The position numbers were made by a program, and so were the translations under genes. A DNA stretch of 64,000 bases from Galerina marginata. Its lineage: Eukaryota > Basidiomycota > Agaricomycetes > Agaricales > Galerinaceae. The DNA is taken from contig JAECYW010000022.1 of NCBI GenBank assembly GCA_023014335.1, positions 558,001 to 622,000 of the forward strand, read 5' to 3'. The notes under the pieces were generated by a model. That model was given only the letters and a program-made list of their open reading frames with translations, searched no databases and was not told the DNA's origin. Below, in pieces: positions 18,711 through 31,200 of this stretch. Within the stretch, counting starts at the first letter, position 1. The number at the start of each line of letters is the position of its first letter.

Positions 18711-21000
18711 CGGCATCTAAGTCTTGATGGACGGATCTCATGATCAGCATATCTCCTCTCTTCTCTATACTAAGCCTCAAGGTATTTTCGCCGTTTTCTG
18801 TTTCGAATAGTCCCTTATCTTTCTTCATCTAGATATTGAACATATGCAATATGAATCTCCCCTTCGGCCTTTCCCAATACACGAGCCTCCGCGTACGCTT
18901 TGTTGGTTGATCAGAAAGCGATGCCTCGAGGGTGGCATCGTCATCTGGGTGTCTATGTTTGTTGCCCAAGAGTGCCCGAATTCTGGGTGGCTGAAAAGTT
19001 GGTCGGATCAACTCGTTTTCGCTCTTCTTCATTTTCTAAATGTCTCTCTTATCAGACTTGTATATTGGACGGATGCCGAATCATGTGCTAAAAAATCTTG
19101 AACACTCTCCGAATTTGTGACAATCGGTAATTTAATCCGATAGCGTCAATCTTATTGCCGTTGGAAGTATTCCTTACATCTTCTGATTTAGGAAACGATA
19201 TCGCGTCCACTTTTCAAGGGTTTGAACGTAGACTATGACGTTGTGGGGTGTATGACAGTCAGTAAGGCCATCGAATTGGCTGTGCAACAGATGTCTCAAG
19301 TTTTTTCATCCAGGCTCTGCGGAATTCAACATTGTTTGAAGAATGGACCAACGCTGGAGGCAGCTATGTCGCTTTAAACTGGTGGTAAGTTTATTAGGCC
19401 TAACTTCTCCAATTTGAAGAGATTCCTCATGTATCTCGGTTTAGACGATCTCTGGCATGTCGCTGCTATTTCGGGCGAAGTCGGATGGAGAGTCGGGTGT
19501 TTATTTGGTTTGTAGCCTTTTTTCATATCTCGTGTCGATCCCATTAAGCTAGGGTTTGGATTTCAGTTCCGATGGTTCTTCCATTCTCCTCATCTTCGAC
19601 CGTGGGTACTTGTTAGCAATTTTTACTTTCTCTTGTGAAGGTAACACTCATGTTACCCAGATATCATATTAACTTGGACTTTTCAACGACGTTAATTCCT
19701 CGATCCATTCCAGATGTGTGGTAAGTCGAACCTCTCTCAGTTTTGTGAGCATGATTCTGATGACCGTTCAAATTAATTTGGTTAGGATGATTGAAGTGTT
19801 GGCTTCAACTTCCGCCGACACTATCTATTATCATTACAAGTATGGTAGTATATCGAGGCGTTATGAAGGCCAAAGAACATTATTGGTCGCCAGAGTCGTC
19901 AACATGTACAATCGGTGCCAAGTCTTGAATGAAGCACGTACTGTATTGTACGTCTTTGCTTCACATTGGCCTCGTTTTGTTGTTTTCTCATAGCCGCCTT
20001 TTAAAATTAGGTCCACTGAGGACCATTCGTCGTCGACACGCTTCGAGAGTTTCCTCTGGCGGTGCTCTCTCTGTTGGTTCGACAGCAAACCAACCTGTTG
20101 CATGGTTTCTCTGGTTGAAATTTCGTCAAGGGAATTTTCCTGAGGAGCAGTGCTCAAGGTTTGTCCGATCAAATGCTCCGTTGCTTCCTGCCCTCTCAGA
20201 CACTGTTGTTCCAGCTGGGTTATATTCCTTACCCAAGGTTTCAATTCATTTGTCGCATCTCACAATGGTGAGACGGTTTAGCTGCCTGGTTCGACCTGGA
20301 GCTCATAAAAGATGTACGTTTCTGTTCTGTATGCACAAAACTTATGTTCTCATATATCCTCCGAACCTTTCATCAGGTAAATGACCGGCCGTTCGTTGCT
20401 TCTTTCTAACAATTGACTCGACGCCGTCCCTTCTTTCTGTTTCGACCTCCTGGAATCCATCAGGATTCCGTACTTTCGCTCTCTAACATGCTTGAGGTTC
20501 TATCTCGCATTCTACGCATTCCATTGATTTTCCACCCATCGGTCGACCTGTTTCCAGCCAATTTTATTTCCGAAACCCCCACAACACATATATACTGGAC
20601 ACCTTCGGCAGATCACTGCCATCCTTCCATCAATGTCCATCCTCGCGTCATAGCCCGTGTATTCCTTTATGACTCGGCGTATGCCTCTGAATTCCAGGCA
20701 GACTCCATGGATTCCTTACATAACTTGCTACCAACGCCCATGAATTCAGATGGGCTGCTGACCACGTTGCGGCCTTTTCCATCGCATGAACCTTTGTATG
20801 CTTCGTTGGTTGATCAGGAGGCGAGTATCGCCTCTGGCTGCTCATGTTTACTGCCTAAGGGTGCCCGCACTTCGGCTGGTTGGTAAGTCCATTGCATTAA
20901 CTCGTTTTTACTTCCTTCGTATTCTGATGTCTCTTTCATTAGACTCGTATTTGCTGGATGCCCAATCGTGTGCCCTAAAATCTTGAACTCTCCGACTTTC
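18711..21000 (+). repeat. Modules C, D and E of the modular repeat family, copy 1
   Basis: C (about 18,711-19,385) recurs after every array, at 27,250, 39,030 and 43,790. D (about 19,386-20,000) recurs at 27,940-28,056 plus 34,047-34,165, at 44,460-45,170, and inverted at 62,420-62,812 and from 63,690 to the end. E (about 20,000-21,000) recurs at 45,190-46,300, inverted at 15,640-16,620 and inverted at 61,400-62,400. The modules contain many GT...AG pairs with intron spacing, as if derived from a spliced gene, but no frame survives across copies. Confidence 0.8.
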
Positions 21001-22797
21001 TGCAATTGGTAAGTCGGTAATCTTGATCTTACTGCCCTTAGAGGTATTCGTTATGTCTTCTAATCCAGGAACAGACATGGCTTCCACCGTTCAAGCGGAC
21101 TGATTGATCGATTCCTTTGAATTTCATCTAGCTTCATCATTCAATCCATTGTTGGAATTGTTTTCTACGCTTGGTCATGCATGATTTCAGTAGTTGACTC
21201 CTTGGGCTAAGGAATCAACGCAACATTGCGTAGACTCTGGCGCTGCAGGGTGTATGTATGCCTAGGTGGCGTTAGCTCTTTATAGCAAAGCGCTTACAAA
21301 GCCGCACCAATATGGCCAGGCAGAACATGCTTTGGCTCCGCTGTCCATCGACGACCACAACGAGATTTGGAGTGCATTATTCATGCAAACGCGTTCGCTA
21401 TTCGCTTGAGGTAAGTCCGACCAAATCTGCAAAGTATTTACTAATCTGGCCAATTTCAAAGCCTCCGACCGCTTGAATAAACGTCACTCGAAGGTCAACA
21501 ACCACCTCTCATTACTCCTCCTTGGGTCGCCAACTGCTCTACAAGACGCCTGATCTTTTCCACGGTGTTACACCTTCTTCGCGAAGAACCATCGCCTTCA
21601 TAGTCCAGGTGAGTTTGTCTCGTCCCTAGTCCCAGCTGGCTATATGTTTACTAATTTAGTCTTAATAGCGTCTATCCACTGCTGTTAGTCTGACCCACCC
21701 TTCGCGTAATCGATGTCCCTATGTCGCGTAATCCATCAAGTTGAACTATGAGTGCTGACAACTTTACCTCTAATCGCCCAGTACGAGGACGTCTTCCTTT
21801 CAAGCGTTGCCGTCTGTCCCCCCAAATATTGGGGCATTCGGCATTGACGAATTCTCTTCATGTGCAGCCGTCCTACCATCAACTGTTGAAGTCAGGACTC
21901 GGTCATCCGAGCCGATTGTCAAACAAAATCATTGCCGAAGGAGACGTCGACTGCAAGTGCCAATTTCATCAGCTGCACGTTTCGATGGTAAAATTGTGAA
22001 GGGAATTGGCGAGACAAACGCCGATATTCAACCAGTGATTCACTTTGGCAAGGCTAAAGCCGCATTACGACCAGGCTCAATGGATTGCGCCAGCCGGCGG
22101 CATACGCCATGATCAAGGGTTTCATGGACGCCTCTCGAGTTTTTGTCTGCTCGTTTCCATCAATTCTTCCTTTCAATCGCCCCAAAATCAGTAATTATAA
22201 TTGCATTCTTCGCCTCCTCCCTTTCTCTCCACTTTCTACGTCATGTTGGCCTCCCCCTGCAGCGCCGCTTGTCGCTCCAGGTTTGCCGACCATCAGATAG
22301 TCATACAGCTTCGAGTAAAATCATACCTATGCCTCTGATGCCGCAATCAGCCTCATCTGGTCATGGTGATCTAAACGACCCAAGTTATCTCAGCATTCTC
22401 CTCCCCTGGAACGTTAGAAGGTGGCTGAATGGCCTTCCTCGGCTTGTCCGACAATGGGGGTAGGGCAAAAGTGAAATCACAGATAGGACTATACGATGGT
22501 CGGCGGTTGTGTAAATGTCATCGCCGCAAAACCGAGATTAATCGGTTCTCCAAGCCCTTGGTTGTCCTTCCCATTCTTTGTGTCTGCTGCCATCGCCTGG
22601 TTCTCTCGGATGAGACACCTGACACACGAATTTGGAACCGTTTGATAGGATATTGTTTGAAATCGTACGTTAATATGCGCACACCTCTTGAAATTTGTCA
22701 CTTCGATTTTGGACCAGAGCGACCGACTTAGATCACTCGCTGTTCAATAGCCTTCAACACTCACTTTCTTTACGGAGTTGCTGGAGCGACCTATTTA
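21001..22797. other. Unresolved 1.8 kb, possible gene remnants
   Basis: Two intron-like boundaries are visible on the plus strand: a gtaagt donor at about 21,411 and a gtgagt donor at about 21,608. They border frames of 50-80 residues, including 21,748-21,999. I could not join these into a model with consistent phases, and no domain is recognisable. Confidence 0.3.
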
Positions 22798-22811
22798 TAG
22801 CTTTATATATA
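22798..22811 (+). promoter_or_regulatory. TATA-like element of the MYND gene
   Basis: An A/T-rich 'tagctttatatata' lies about 115 bp upstream of the MYND gene start codon. This is a plausible core promoter position for a fungal gene. Confidence 0.4.
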
Positions 22812-22921
22812 ACCGGCGGCCATTCTAAATCCAGCTCCGACCGGACATAAAGATCCTTAGTCGAAACCCTTTCAAAGCCATTCCCAACTGACCAAGTTCC
22901 TTGCGATTTTGGGGTATCGCC

Positions 22922-23767
22922 ATGAGCTCTAGATATCTCGTACCAGGCGTTGAGATAGTTGTTTCTCGGAATGTCTGTCATCATCCGCCGTGTAATAAAC
23001 ACACAAAGCAAGTTCTGTCCTGCCGATGTGGAGGAGCTAGGTCTAATTTCTACCTCGTCGTGGCGTCAACAATTCTGACTGTGATTCCCCAGATACTGCT
23101 CCGAAGCTTGCGCAGCACATCATTGGAAGGTATGGTTCTGCCAGCCACCACAGTTACATTGCGTCAACTCATCCAAGTGGTCTGGTAGCAACATAAACTT
23201 CTATGCGAAGACAATCGTAGCGTCAAGGTTCCATCCGGTGAAGTCAAAGCAACCGTTCCTTCAACGATCACTCTGCATAGTTTTCAATACATGATTCAAC
23301 AATGGATCCGACATCACACTTTTGCTTTGATGGCGGCCACCATTCACGCCTTAAAGCTACCACAGGACGCCTTCCGTACCCATACGCATATCCTGCGGAT
23401 GCGCATCTCTATCAAGGATTCGGCATCTTATTTTAAACCCGCGTCTGCGTTTAAGGTGGAACTTGCCCATGAAATGGAGCAAGCCAAGGCGAGGAACTTA
23501 GGGCCTGCATGGGACAAAAGTCTAGAGTGTTTGGGAGCAATCCGAACTGAGAGTGAACTTGCGGGATTGGGTACTGTGGCTGCTGCATTTGTCGAATGTG
23601 AACCCTTGCATATCCATATCGTTCCCTTTGGGTCGCTGCGAAACTTGGCTAGCATTCGTGTTTTAAGCAGCTCCTGGGCAGACACTCTAGTTCATATAAT
23701 CGAGAATGGACGACGAATCAATAGATTTGAGGATTACAGATGCGATCTGCCATATGATACACAATGA
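22922..23767 (+). CDS. MYND-type zinc finger protein
   Basis: Exons 22922-23040, 23093-23129 and 23189-23767 join in phase to 244 residues. The first two exons make a MYND finger: CHHPPCNK, then SCRCGG-ARYCSEACAAHHWKQH across the exon 1/2 and 2/3 junctions, with the CxxxxC, CxC, YCSxxC and HxxxH/C spacing of that family. The C-terminal 190 residues (for example IQQWIRHHTFALMAATIHAL and LHIHIVPFGSL) resemble the uncharacterised C-terminal region often attached to MYND fingers in basidiomycetes. MYND fingers bind proline-rich peptides, so a protein-protein role is expected; partners are unknown. The in-frame TAG at 23,186 is the 3' splice site, not a nonsense codon. The gene is a single-copy island between repeat copies and has a TATA-like element about 115 bp upstream. 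Confidence 0.82.
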
Positions 23768-24299
23768 TAGGATGCATAGACTTTGGTGTTACAGTATAAT
23801 CTACCGCTTAGATCGCGTGTATGTATGCATAACCTACCTCTTGAATATTGAATCGTCGTGTATCAATTGCAAGAGAAAATATACAAACACTAATCGCAAT
23901 GCATAACATTATCTGAAAAAGTTGGCGTCCTTTCTCAGACATCAGACATCTAAAGGTCTGGTAAGCATAAGGCTGAAAGAAAACGGCTGATATAGGAGAA
24001 GAATCGCTGAAACCGACCAATGACCACCAAGAGACCGAACCACTTACATGAGAATGTCTGTGGAAAGAGGACCACCGACGAGGCCGTCAAATCCACCTGT
24101 GATGAATTGGACCCCTTCCAATTATAAAAGCGAAGGAAATTCCTTGATTTTGGTTTTGATTTTCGCCGTGTTAGAACCTCTGCGCAAAAATACTTGAAAA
24201 AATACAGTTGTCAATGAGATGCGCGATTTTGGGTATAACCTCCTCCGGACTTACGGACTTTGCTGACCATGCTTATTAGGAGTACTGCTGCGATTCGTC
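23768..24299. other. Intergenic, nothing seen
   Basis: A/T-rich spacer without a supported gene or repeat. Confidence 0.4.
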
Positions 24300-24960
24300 C
24301 TCTCTGACTCGTCTCCACATTACGTCGAAGTTTCGAGAGCCTCACCATCCAAAAAGTAAGAAAATCGCGTCATGACATCCATTGTGCTCCTCAGGGCCTG
24401 CAAATCTCCACCCACGTTTTCCTGTCAAGCTGTCAGCCAGTCAAAGAGGCCTGCGCGGAATGTGTTGACCGTGGATCTCGATAGCGAGATGGCTTCCTGA
24501 GCCAAAAAGTGAGAAAGCGAGAATAACGCACCCAACAGATCCACTATATTCTGGAAGGTCTTCAGATCGTCGTTTTTTGTAAGTCCTATCCACCAGTCAA
24601 AGAGATAGGCAAAATTTAAGGGCGAAAATTGTCTGGTCACGGCGGGTTTCAATAGAGAGCCTCGTTAGTCAAAAAGTGAAGAAACCGCAGTCGCGATATC
24701 CACTGTGTCCTTCAGGGTCCGTGAGTCGCTGTCCACGCTCCTTGGTCGGGCTTGCTCAAGAAAATGAAAGTGTCGAGACGAAAACAAAAACCGAAGTCAT
24801 AGCTATAGCTGACGAGGATAAGGGTTAAATGGTAAAGTAGTCCAGGGCCTGCTGTGATACCTGCCAGTGGTGTGCTAAGAAGGCCAAGGCGGACGAGGTC
24901 AAGAATGAAGCAGTCAGGAAACACAAGAAGGTGGATTATGAAGACCTGTAATTATCGCTT
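24300..24960 (-). pseudogene. Remnant of an unknown gene with a threefold internal repeat
   Basis: On the minus strand three related segments of about 160 bp follow each other. They read TLKDTVDIATAVSSLFD, TFQNIVDLLGALFSLSHFL and ALRSTMDVMTRFSYFLDGEA, the last two separated by LFDWLTA. Stops and frame changes interrupt the whole, and I could not build a spliced model. The pattern suggests a helical repeat protein that has decayed. No family is recognised. Confidence 0.35.
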
Positions 24961-25539
24961 TGAGATATACTATCTATATAGTATATGTAAGGCGACGTGT
25001 ATCAGATTTTGAGCCGTGAGGGCTGCAATCTGGCCCAGTATATATATCAATCAAGCATCCGCTTCAAGGTAGCTGAAATACCACGAGCCAGAAGGAGCAG
25101 CAAGTCATTCGCCTGAGCCTGATGGTCGGTCATCGGATCAATAACTTGTAAAGTGACTAAATTCAAAAATTGTACCTGTTGTGGAGAACCATGAGTGAGG
25201 ACGTAAATTTTAAGGATGACATAGAGGGGTCAATCACAGAATATTTCGCGACGAGTATATAGTTCTGCGGATTCGAAAAGGCCTGCCGTAGCGAAACTCG
25301 GTTGGACAGAAAATAATATAGGGATTAGGGAACTTGCGGTTCACTTCATGGAGCGCCTCCTCAAGGTATGTATAGATTCCTTGCCGCAAAGTAAGCACCC
25401 TAAGTGTCTCGTAGTTAGTTTCCTTGAAGCGTTCCGAGCTTACCTTGAACTTACAGGCCCCGTGTGGACATATACGAATGCTTTGAAAACTTCATCAAAG
25501 AAATCAAAGGCTCAATCGTCGTCTGACCCCAACCAGAGT
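24961..25539. other. Gap with a possible decayed exon
   Basis: A plus-strand stretch near 25,330-25,530 (GIRELAVHFMERLLK, then an intron-like gap) might be an exon. The preceding frame has stops. No model is supported. Confidence 0.25.
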
Positions 25540-28056
25540 CTATGAGTTAAGAAGATGGGCACACGGCAATGTAGTCAGATGTTAAAAACTGAGTGTTGCA
25601 TCGGGGGCTGACTTGGAGGTCATTGATCGTTCAGTGGGGAAGAAACCCGAACAAGACACATTAGGCCGATCGAAACACGAGCAATGTTGTCCCTGTGAAG
25701 ACCAGGCTGAGCTAACAAAAGTTGTGATCGCATAGCAGCACTCACGAAAGCAAAGCGAACGGCGTCTGGAAGTCGAGGCACAAAGTTGACATCAGAAAAT
25801 CACAGTCGAGTTGAAGCTTGAAGCCTTGAAGTCGAAGTTCAGAGACACCGAATTGAAGTTTCGAAATTAAGATAGAGATTGAGATCGAAGGTCCTAGGCT
25901 GAGTTTGGATTAAAGAGACGGGTCGAAGGCGATGATCTCATCGCATGGCAGGTAAACGTAGAGTCTAGAGAGGGAAGTTTCTCAAGAGAGATAAAGTGAC
26001 GAGTGACATACGTGACACGGTACGGATGATGCGGAATCCATCAAGTTCCTTGAAGTTCCTCTTGAACTCTACACTCCATCATTCCTTCATCGCTCAGCGG
26101 CACTGATGGCTAAATTCTCATGCACGGTTTACATGTCAAATCAAGGGGGGAAGTATAACGCATGGCTGCGTACTTCATCTGGATATCCTCACGCATGGTA
26201 TTGCGGGATGGGTGTTTGACCTCTATGTTTGTTGGCAAGCGAACCAAAGCCGACAGGGAGCGAATGAATTGCACAAAAACGATGAGGCGGCCAGGTTCTC
26301 GTACACGGATTGCAAGTCTACTCGAAGTCTTACGCATGGATGCGTACTTCGTCTAGATATCCTCACGCATGGTACTGCGGGCTGGATATCTATGTTCGTT
26401 GGCAAGCAAATCCAAGGCCGAGCGAATTACACGAAAACGATGGGGCAGCCAGTGAGTCTATCTTTCCTTTTTTTTTTTTTTTGGTTTTCTTTCGTATAAA
26501 TAGTCTTCGCAGCTTAAATGTTGCCTATCGCTCAAGATCTGGCGAGCACGTTGTCTTGCTCATCAGCTTTGATTTGGATAGTTGGTAAGTCCGTATTCTG
26601 TCGCTCTATAGGAAGGGATCTCTGACCACTTGCCCTCAAGCATATCGTCTTGCCAATATTAGGGCCGAGCCTTCAGCATGCACAGGATTTCAGGTTCGTG
26701 GCCTCTTCTCGCAGGTCACGTTGACATTCTTATGTATATGATTTCATGTTTAGGCGCGGCGCGGGCTGGATATCTATGTTCCTTAGCAGGCAAATCCAGG
26801 GCCGGGTTCTACGGATTGCAAGTCGATTCGAAGTCTAACGCATGGATGCGTACTTCGTCTAGATATCCTCACGCATGGTACTGCGGGCTGGATATCTATG
26901 CTCGTTGGCAAGCAAATCCAAGGCCGAGCGCATTGCACCAAAAGCGATGGGGTAACAAGTGAGTCTATCTTTCCTCTTTTTTTTTAGTTTTCTTTCGTAT
27001 TAACAGTCTTCGCAGCTTAAATGTCGCCTATCGCTCAAGATATGGCGAGCACGTCATCTTGCTCATGAGCTTTGATTGGATAGTTGGTGAGTCCGTGTTC
27101 TGTCGCTCTATAGGAAGGGATCTCTGACCACTTGCCCTCAAGCATATCGTCTTGCCAATATTAGGGCCGAGCCTTCAGCATGCACAGGATTTCAGGTTCG
27201 TGGCCTCTTCTCGCAGGTCACGTTGACATCCTTATGTATATAATTTCATGTTTAGGCGCGGCATCTAAGTCTTGATGGACGGATCTCATGATCAGCATGT
27301 CTCCTCTCTTCGGTATACTCAGCCTCAAGGTATTTTCGCTGTTTGCTGTTTCGAATAGTTCCTGATCTTTCTTCATCTAGATATTGAACATGTGCAATAT
27401 GAATCTCAACTTCGGCCTTTCCTATTACACGAACCTCAGCCTACGCTTTGTCGGTTGATCTGAAAGCGATGCCTCGATCCTGGTATCGCCGTCTGGCTGT
27501 CTATGTTTATTGCCTAAGGTTGCTCGAATTCTGTGTGGCTAAGAAGTTCGTCGGATTAACTCGTTTTCGCTTCTTTCATTTTCTGAATGTCTCTCTAATC
27601 AGATTTGTATGTCGGACGGAGCATGCCGAATCATGTGCTAAAAAATCTTGAAAACTCTCCGAATTTGTGACAATCGGTAATTTAATCCGACAGCGTCAAT
27701 CTTATTGCCGTTGGAAGTGTTCCTTACGTCTTCTGATTCAGAAACCGATATCGCGTCCACTTTTCAAGGGTTTGAACGTAGACTATGACGTTGTGGGGTG
27801 TATAACAGTCAGTAAGGCCATCGAATTGGCTGTGAAACAGCTGTCTCAAGTTTTTTTCATCCAGGTTCTGCGGAATTCAACATTGTTTGAAGAATGGACG
27901 AACGCTGGAGGCAGCTATGTCGATTTAAACTGGTGGTAAGTCTATTAGGCCTGACTTCTCCAATTTGAAGAGATTCCTCATGTATCTCGGTTTAGATGAT
28001 GTCTGGCATGTCGCTGCTATTTCGGGCGAATCGGACGGAGAATCGGGTGTTTATCT
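25540..28056 (+). repeat. Modular repeat copy 2 (A, B array, C, start of D)
   Basis: Modules A (25,540-26,155), B (26,155-27,250), C (27,250-27,940) and the first part of D follow in the same order as copy 1. In this copy some arrays carry an extra spacer with 'gttttctttcgta', also seen near 43,530. The copy is cut at 28,056 by the DNA transposon and resumes at 34,047 exactly where copy 1 would continue. Confidence 0.85.
28049..28056. repeat. Left 8-bp target site duplication
   Basis: GTTTATCT, repeated at 34,047-34,054. It is part of the module D sequence of the host repeat. Confidence 0.85.
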
Positions 28057-28078
28057 GGCCAGTATCCCATGTCTGTGG
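28057..28078. repeat. Left terminal inverted repeat of the DNA transposon
   Basis: 22 bp from GGCC to TGTGG. About 14 of 22 positions agree with the inverted right end at 34,025-34,046; the GGCC tip and the 'TGT-TGTGG' part are the conserved pieces. Confidence 0.55.
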
Positions 28079-28252
28079 CGGATACTGGATACTGGATACT
28101 GAAAATTACATAAGTCGTCATGTGACTATCCGCCTTCTCTTTCTGCGTCTCGTACTGAGGACTTTGTTGTCTCCTCCTCATTTTTCGCTGGCCCTTTCGC
28201 GAGTTTTCATTCGGAAAACAATACGACGACGCCGTGAAATCATCTATCACTC

Positions 28253-31200
28253 ATGGAATATTCCTCGCCGAATATGGACACCAGCAATGAACCAGTTAGA
28301 TATGGTTCACCTCAGCCGGCTGTCTGTACCACGCCCCGGAATCTGTATGCTTTCCCCTTCTATGTACCCACTACAAACTAATATTTGATTCTTTCACAGG
28401 CTTGGTTTGGCTGTGTCTTGTCTGAACCCATCCATAGATGCTGTCGCACCGGGTCCGGACCAGGGTAAGTGAACCAGCCCACTTGTGTCCCTCTCACCTG
28501 ACAAGTTCTATTTAGAGTATTCCACTGACCCCGAAAACACTGTCAGCCTAGGGTCGTCACCCTCGCTTTCACCTCCACACGCCGCCTACGAGAATGCTGA
28601 AGATAATCGACAAGCCCATCCCTCCTCGCCGTTTGTTCTGGCAACCCAAGATGCACCCACTTTGGCACCATCACAAGTGCCTGTCGTAGGCCCGTCGCGT
28701 GCTTACAACGACACCGAAGGTAATTATCTCTCATGTACCACCCATCCATGCCGATTGCTAAAACCTGCCCCCCAGTTTCAGTGCCCCCCCAATCCGCCAT
28801 TCATACGCCATCCACCTCAAATTCTCCAGACCCAGAGTCATCGCAGCCTCGAAAACGAAAACGTGCAAACTCACCAGATCCAGAAGCGCAGCGCCCGAAA
28901 CGAGGACGGCCGCCAAAGCCGAAGCCAGCACTGACGCCAAACGTTTCCCGTCCTGTTGGTCGTCCACCTGGCTCAGGGCCCAAGCAAAAGGCTGCTGCTC
29001 ATGCCGGACCTGTCAATGTGCCGAAACGTCCTGTAGGGAGGCCACAAAAGGGTGCTGAGGGAATTGGGCGTGTTACTGTCCGATTGCTGCCCGGAAAAAT
29101 TGTATGTTTCGTTTCATCTATTATCTATTGTTCAATTTTGTTAACTATGTTGTAGCTTATGCCAGCTACCACCTCTTCGCAGCCAGCATCAACACCTCCC
29201 CTCGGTGATCCCGTATCATTCCAACCACCCCTTCCTCCGGTTCACGCAGCTGCAACACCCAGCGGTACAACTGCAGGATCTTCACCGCCTCTCCAGACAT
29301 TTCCGAGTCAAGGCGCACGTTCTCCGCATGCAGCACAGTATGCGGCCGATGTATCAGGATCGATCCATCGAATCATTCCTGAAGAAGATCCTCAACGAGC
29401 AGCCGAGCTTGTTGACGACGACGATGATCCTGAGTTATCTGGGGATGGTGTTGGCACCGAGGACGAGTTTGAGTTGGGAGCCGATGAAGCCAATGACGAG
29501 CATGATCCCGAGGTGGAGAATGGCTCGACGGATAGTCCACGTCCACGTCCACGTCGTATGCCTATGCCTTCTTGGCTGCAGGAAGACTTCAGTGCAAAGG
29601 TTGCCGAGTCCAGCTGCCGAGATGCAAACGGACTGCCACCGCTCTATGCAAACCACCAGAGCTTTTGGTTTCCGCAGCCTGCAGCATATTTTGTTCTCCA
29701 ACAGCCAAATGTTTCACCTCAGAAGCTCTATCACCCTCGCTTTTCGTTATGGGATCCAGAGTGCCTCTGTCCCAATGGAATTCATTGCCCCAATTGTGGG
29801 ACAAAACTTTATCGACATGGCAACATCTCTAACCCACGTCGTTGTGTCAGCTTCAATGGGACATTCTACGTTATCGGCTATCGTTACCGTTGCCCGAACT
29901 GCGTCAATCCGAAGTCAAAAAAGCACACAGTTACTTTTCCGAGTTGGGATAGCCGCATCTTGGCTGTCATACCGCCCGAATTAGCTGCTGAGTTTCCAGC
30001 TCGTCTTAGCCATCGCAGTGGCATGTCGACGAGCCTCTTCAGCTGGATGCGATCATGTTTTCAGAATGGAATGGGGGCCAAGCAGTTCTCAGATGCCCTG
30101 CGTGTGCAACACGTTCAGGCGTATGATGAATTGCAACTGCAATATCTCGATTTTCTTGTTGGCCATTGTAACTTAGATGAGTGGCGGAGGAAACAATACG
30201 AATCATTCCGTCCTTTCGATGATAGAAATTTGGATGGGCCGCGAAACTTTGTTCCGAGTGGTCAGTGGGTAAGAGATATGTATGACCGATTCATCGAAGA
30301 ACACCGGTTTGACTTCGATCAACACACGGCGTTGCTTACTGCTGAGATATGTGCCCTTGATCACAGTCATAAGGTAAATCAATTCAGTCTAACTCTTTCC
30401 TTGTCTGATTGTTCTTCTAGATAGTGAAACATATTCTAAAGGTTAACGGAGAGGAGATTTTCACTGCTCTCCTGACTGTCACAAATGAAAAGGGCGAGAT
30501 TCGGTCATGCAACCTTGTTGCAACAAAGTCTCACTCACAGTTTGAGCTGGCGTTGAAGCGCATTCAAGACTCGCTTAAACTTTATGGCCATATTTTGCCA
30601 ATGTTGTTTTTCACTGACAATATGGCTGATAAACAGTTTCTCGAAAAATCCTTCCCTTCTCTCCTTCAATCTGTAGTCCCTGTCGAGAAATATTCCCACC
30701 TCGATGCCCTGACTGTCCCTCGAAATGTTTCAATCCTTACGAAAAACTCTGTGACTGCTATCAACGATGCAATGCGGACGATTCTGGATGACCTACCTCC
30801 TGATAATCCGAATGCCCAGATTGCTGTTGGGTTTGATTCTGAATGGAACGTCGAGGTTACTGGAAATGGGCATGTTTATCACCGAGGGAAAACTGCGATT
30901 GTTCAGATTGCGTATAAAGACCGCATCTATATCTTACAAGTAAGTTTACAAAGCCTTCTGAATTCAACCTTATTTAATCTTTTTTCCCAGATTGAAGCGA
31001 TGCTTGCAGGTGGAAGTCTTCCGCACCATCTCAAGCTTCTGCTCTCCCATCCGAATGTATTGAAAGTTGGGCGCCTTGTAGACGCAGACCTGAAATACCT
31101 ACACACGGCCTGCCAAGCTGTGACGCCGTTTGTGGGTGCACTTGACCTGGCCAAATATGCAAAAGAGCGGAGAGTCATCAAATCTGCCAGATGCAGTCTT

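Noticed and set aside
23186..23188. Apparent nonsense mutation in the MYND gene
   Set aside because: It coincides with the AG of a 59-bp intron whose removal completes the zinc finger in frame.
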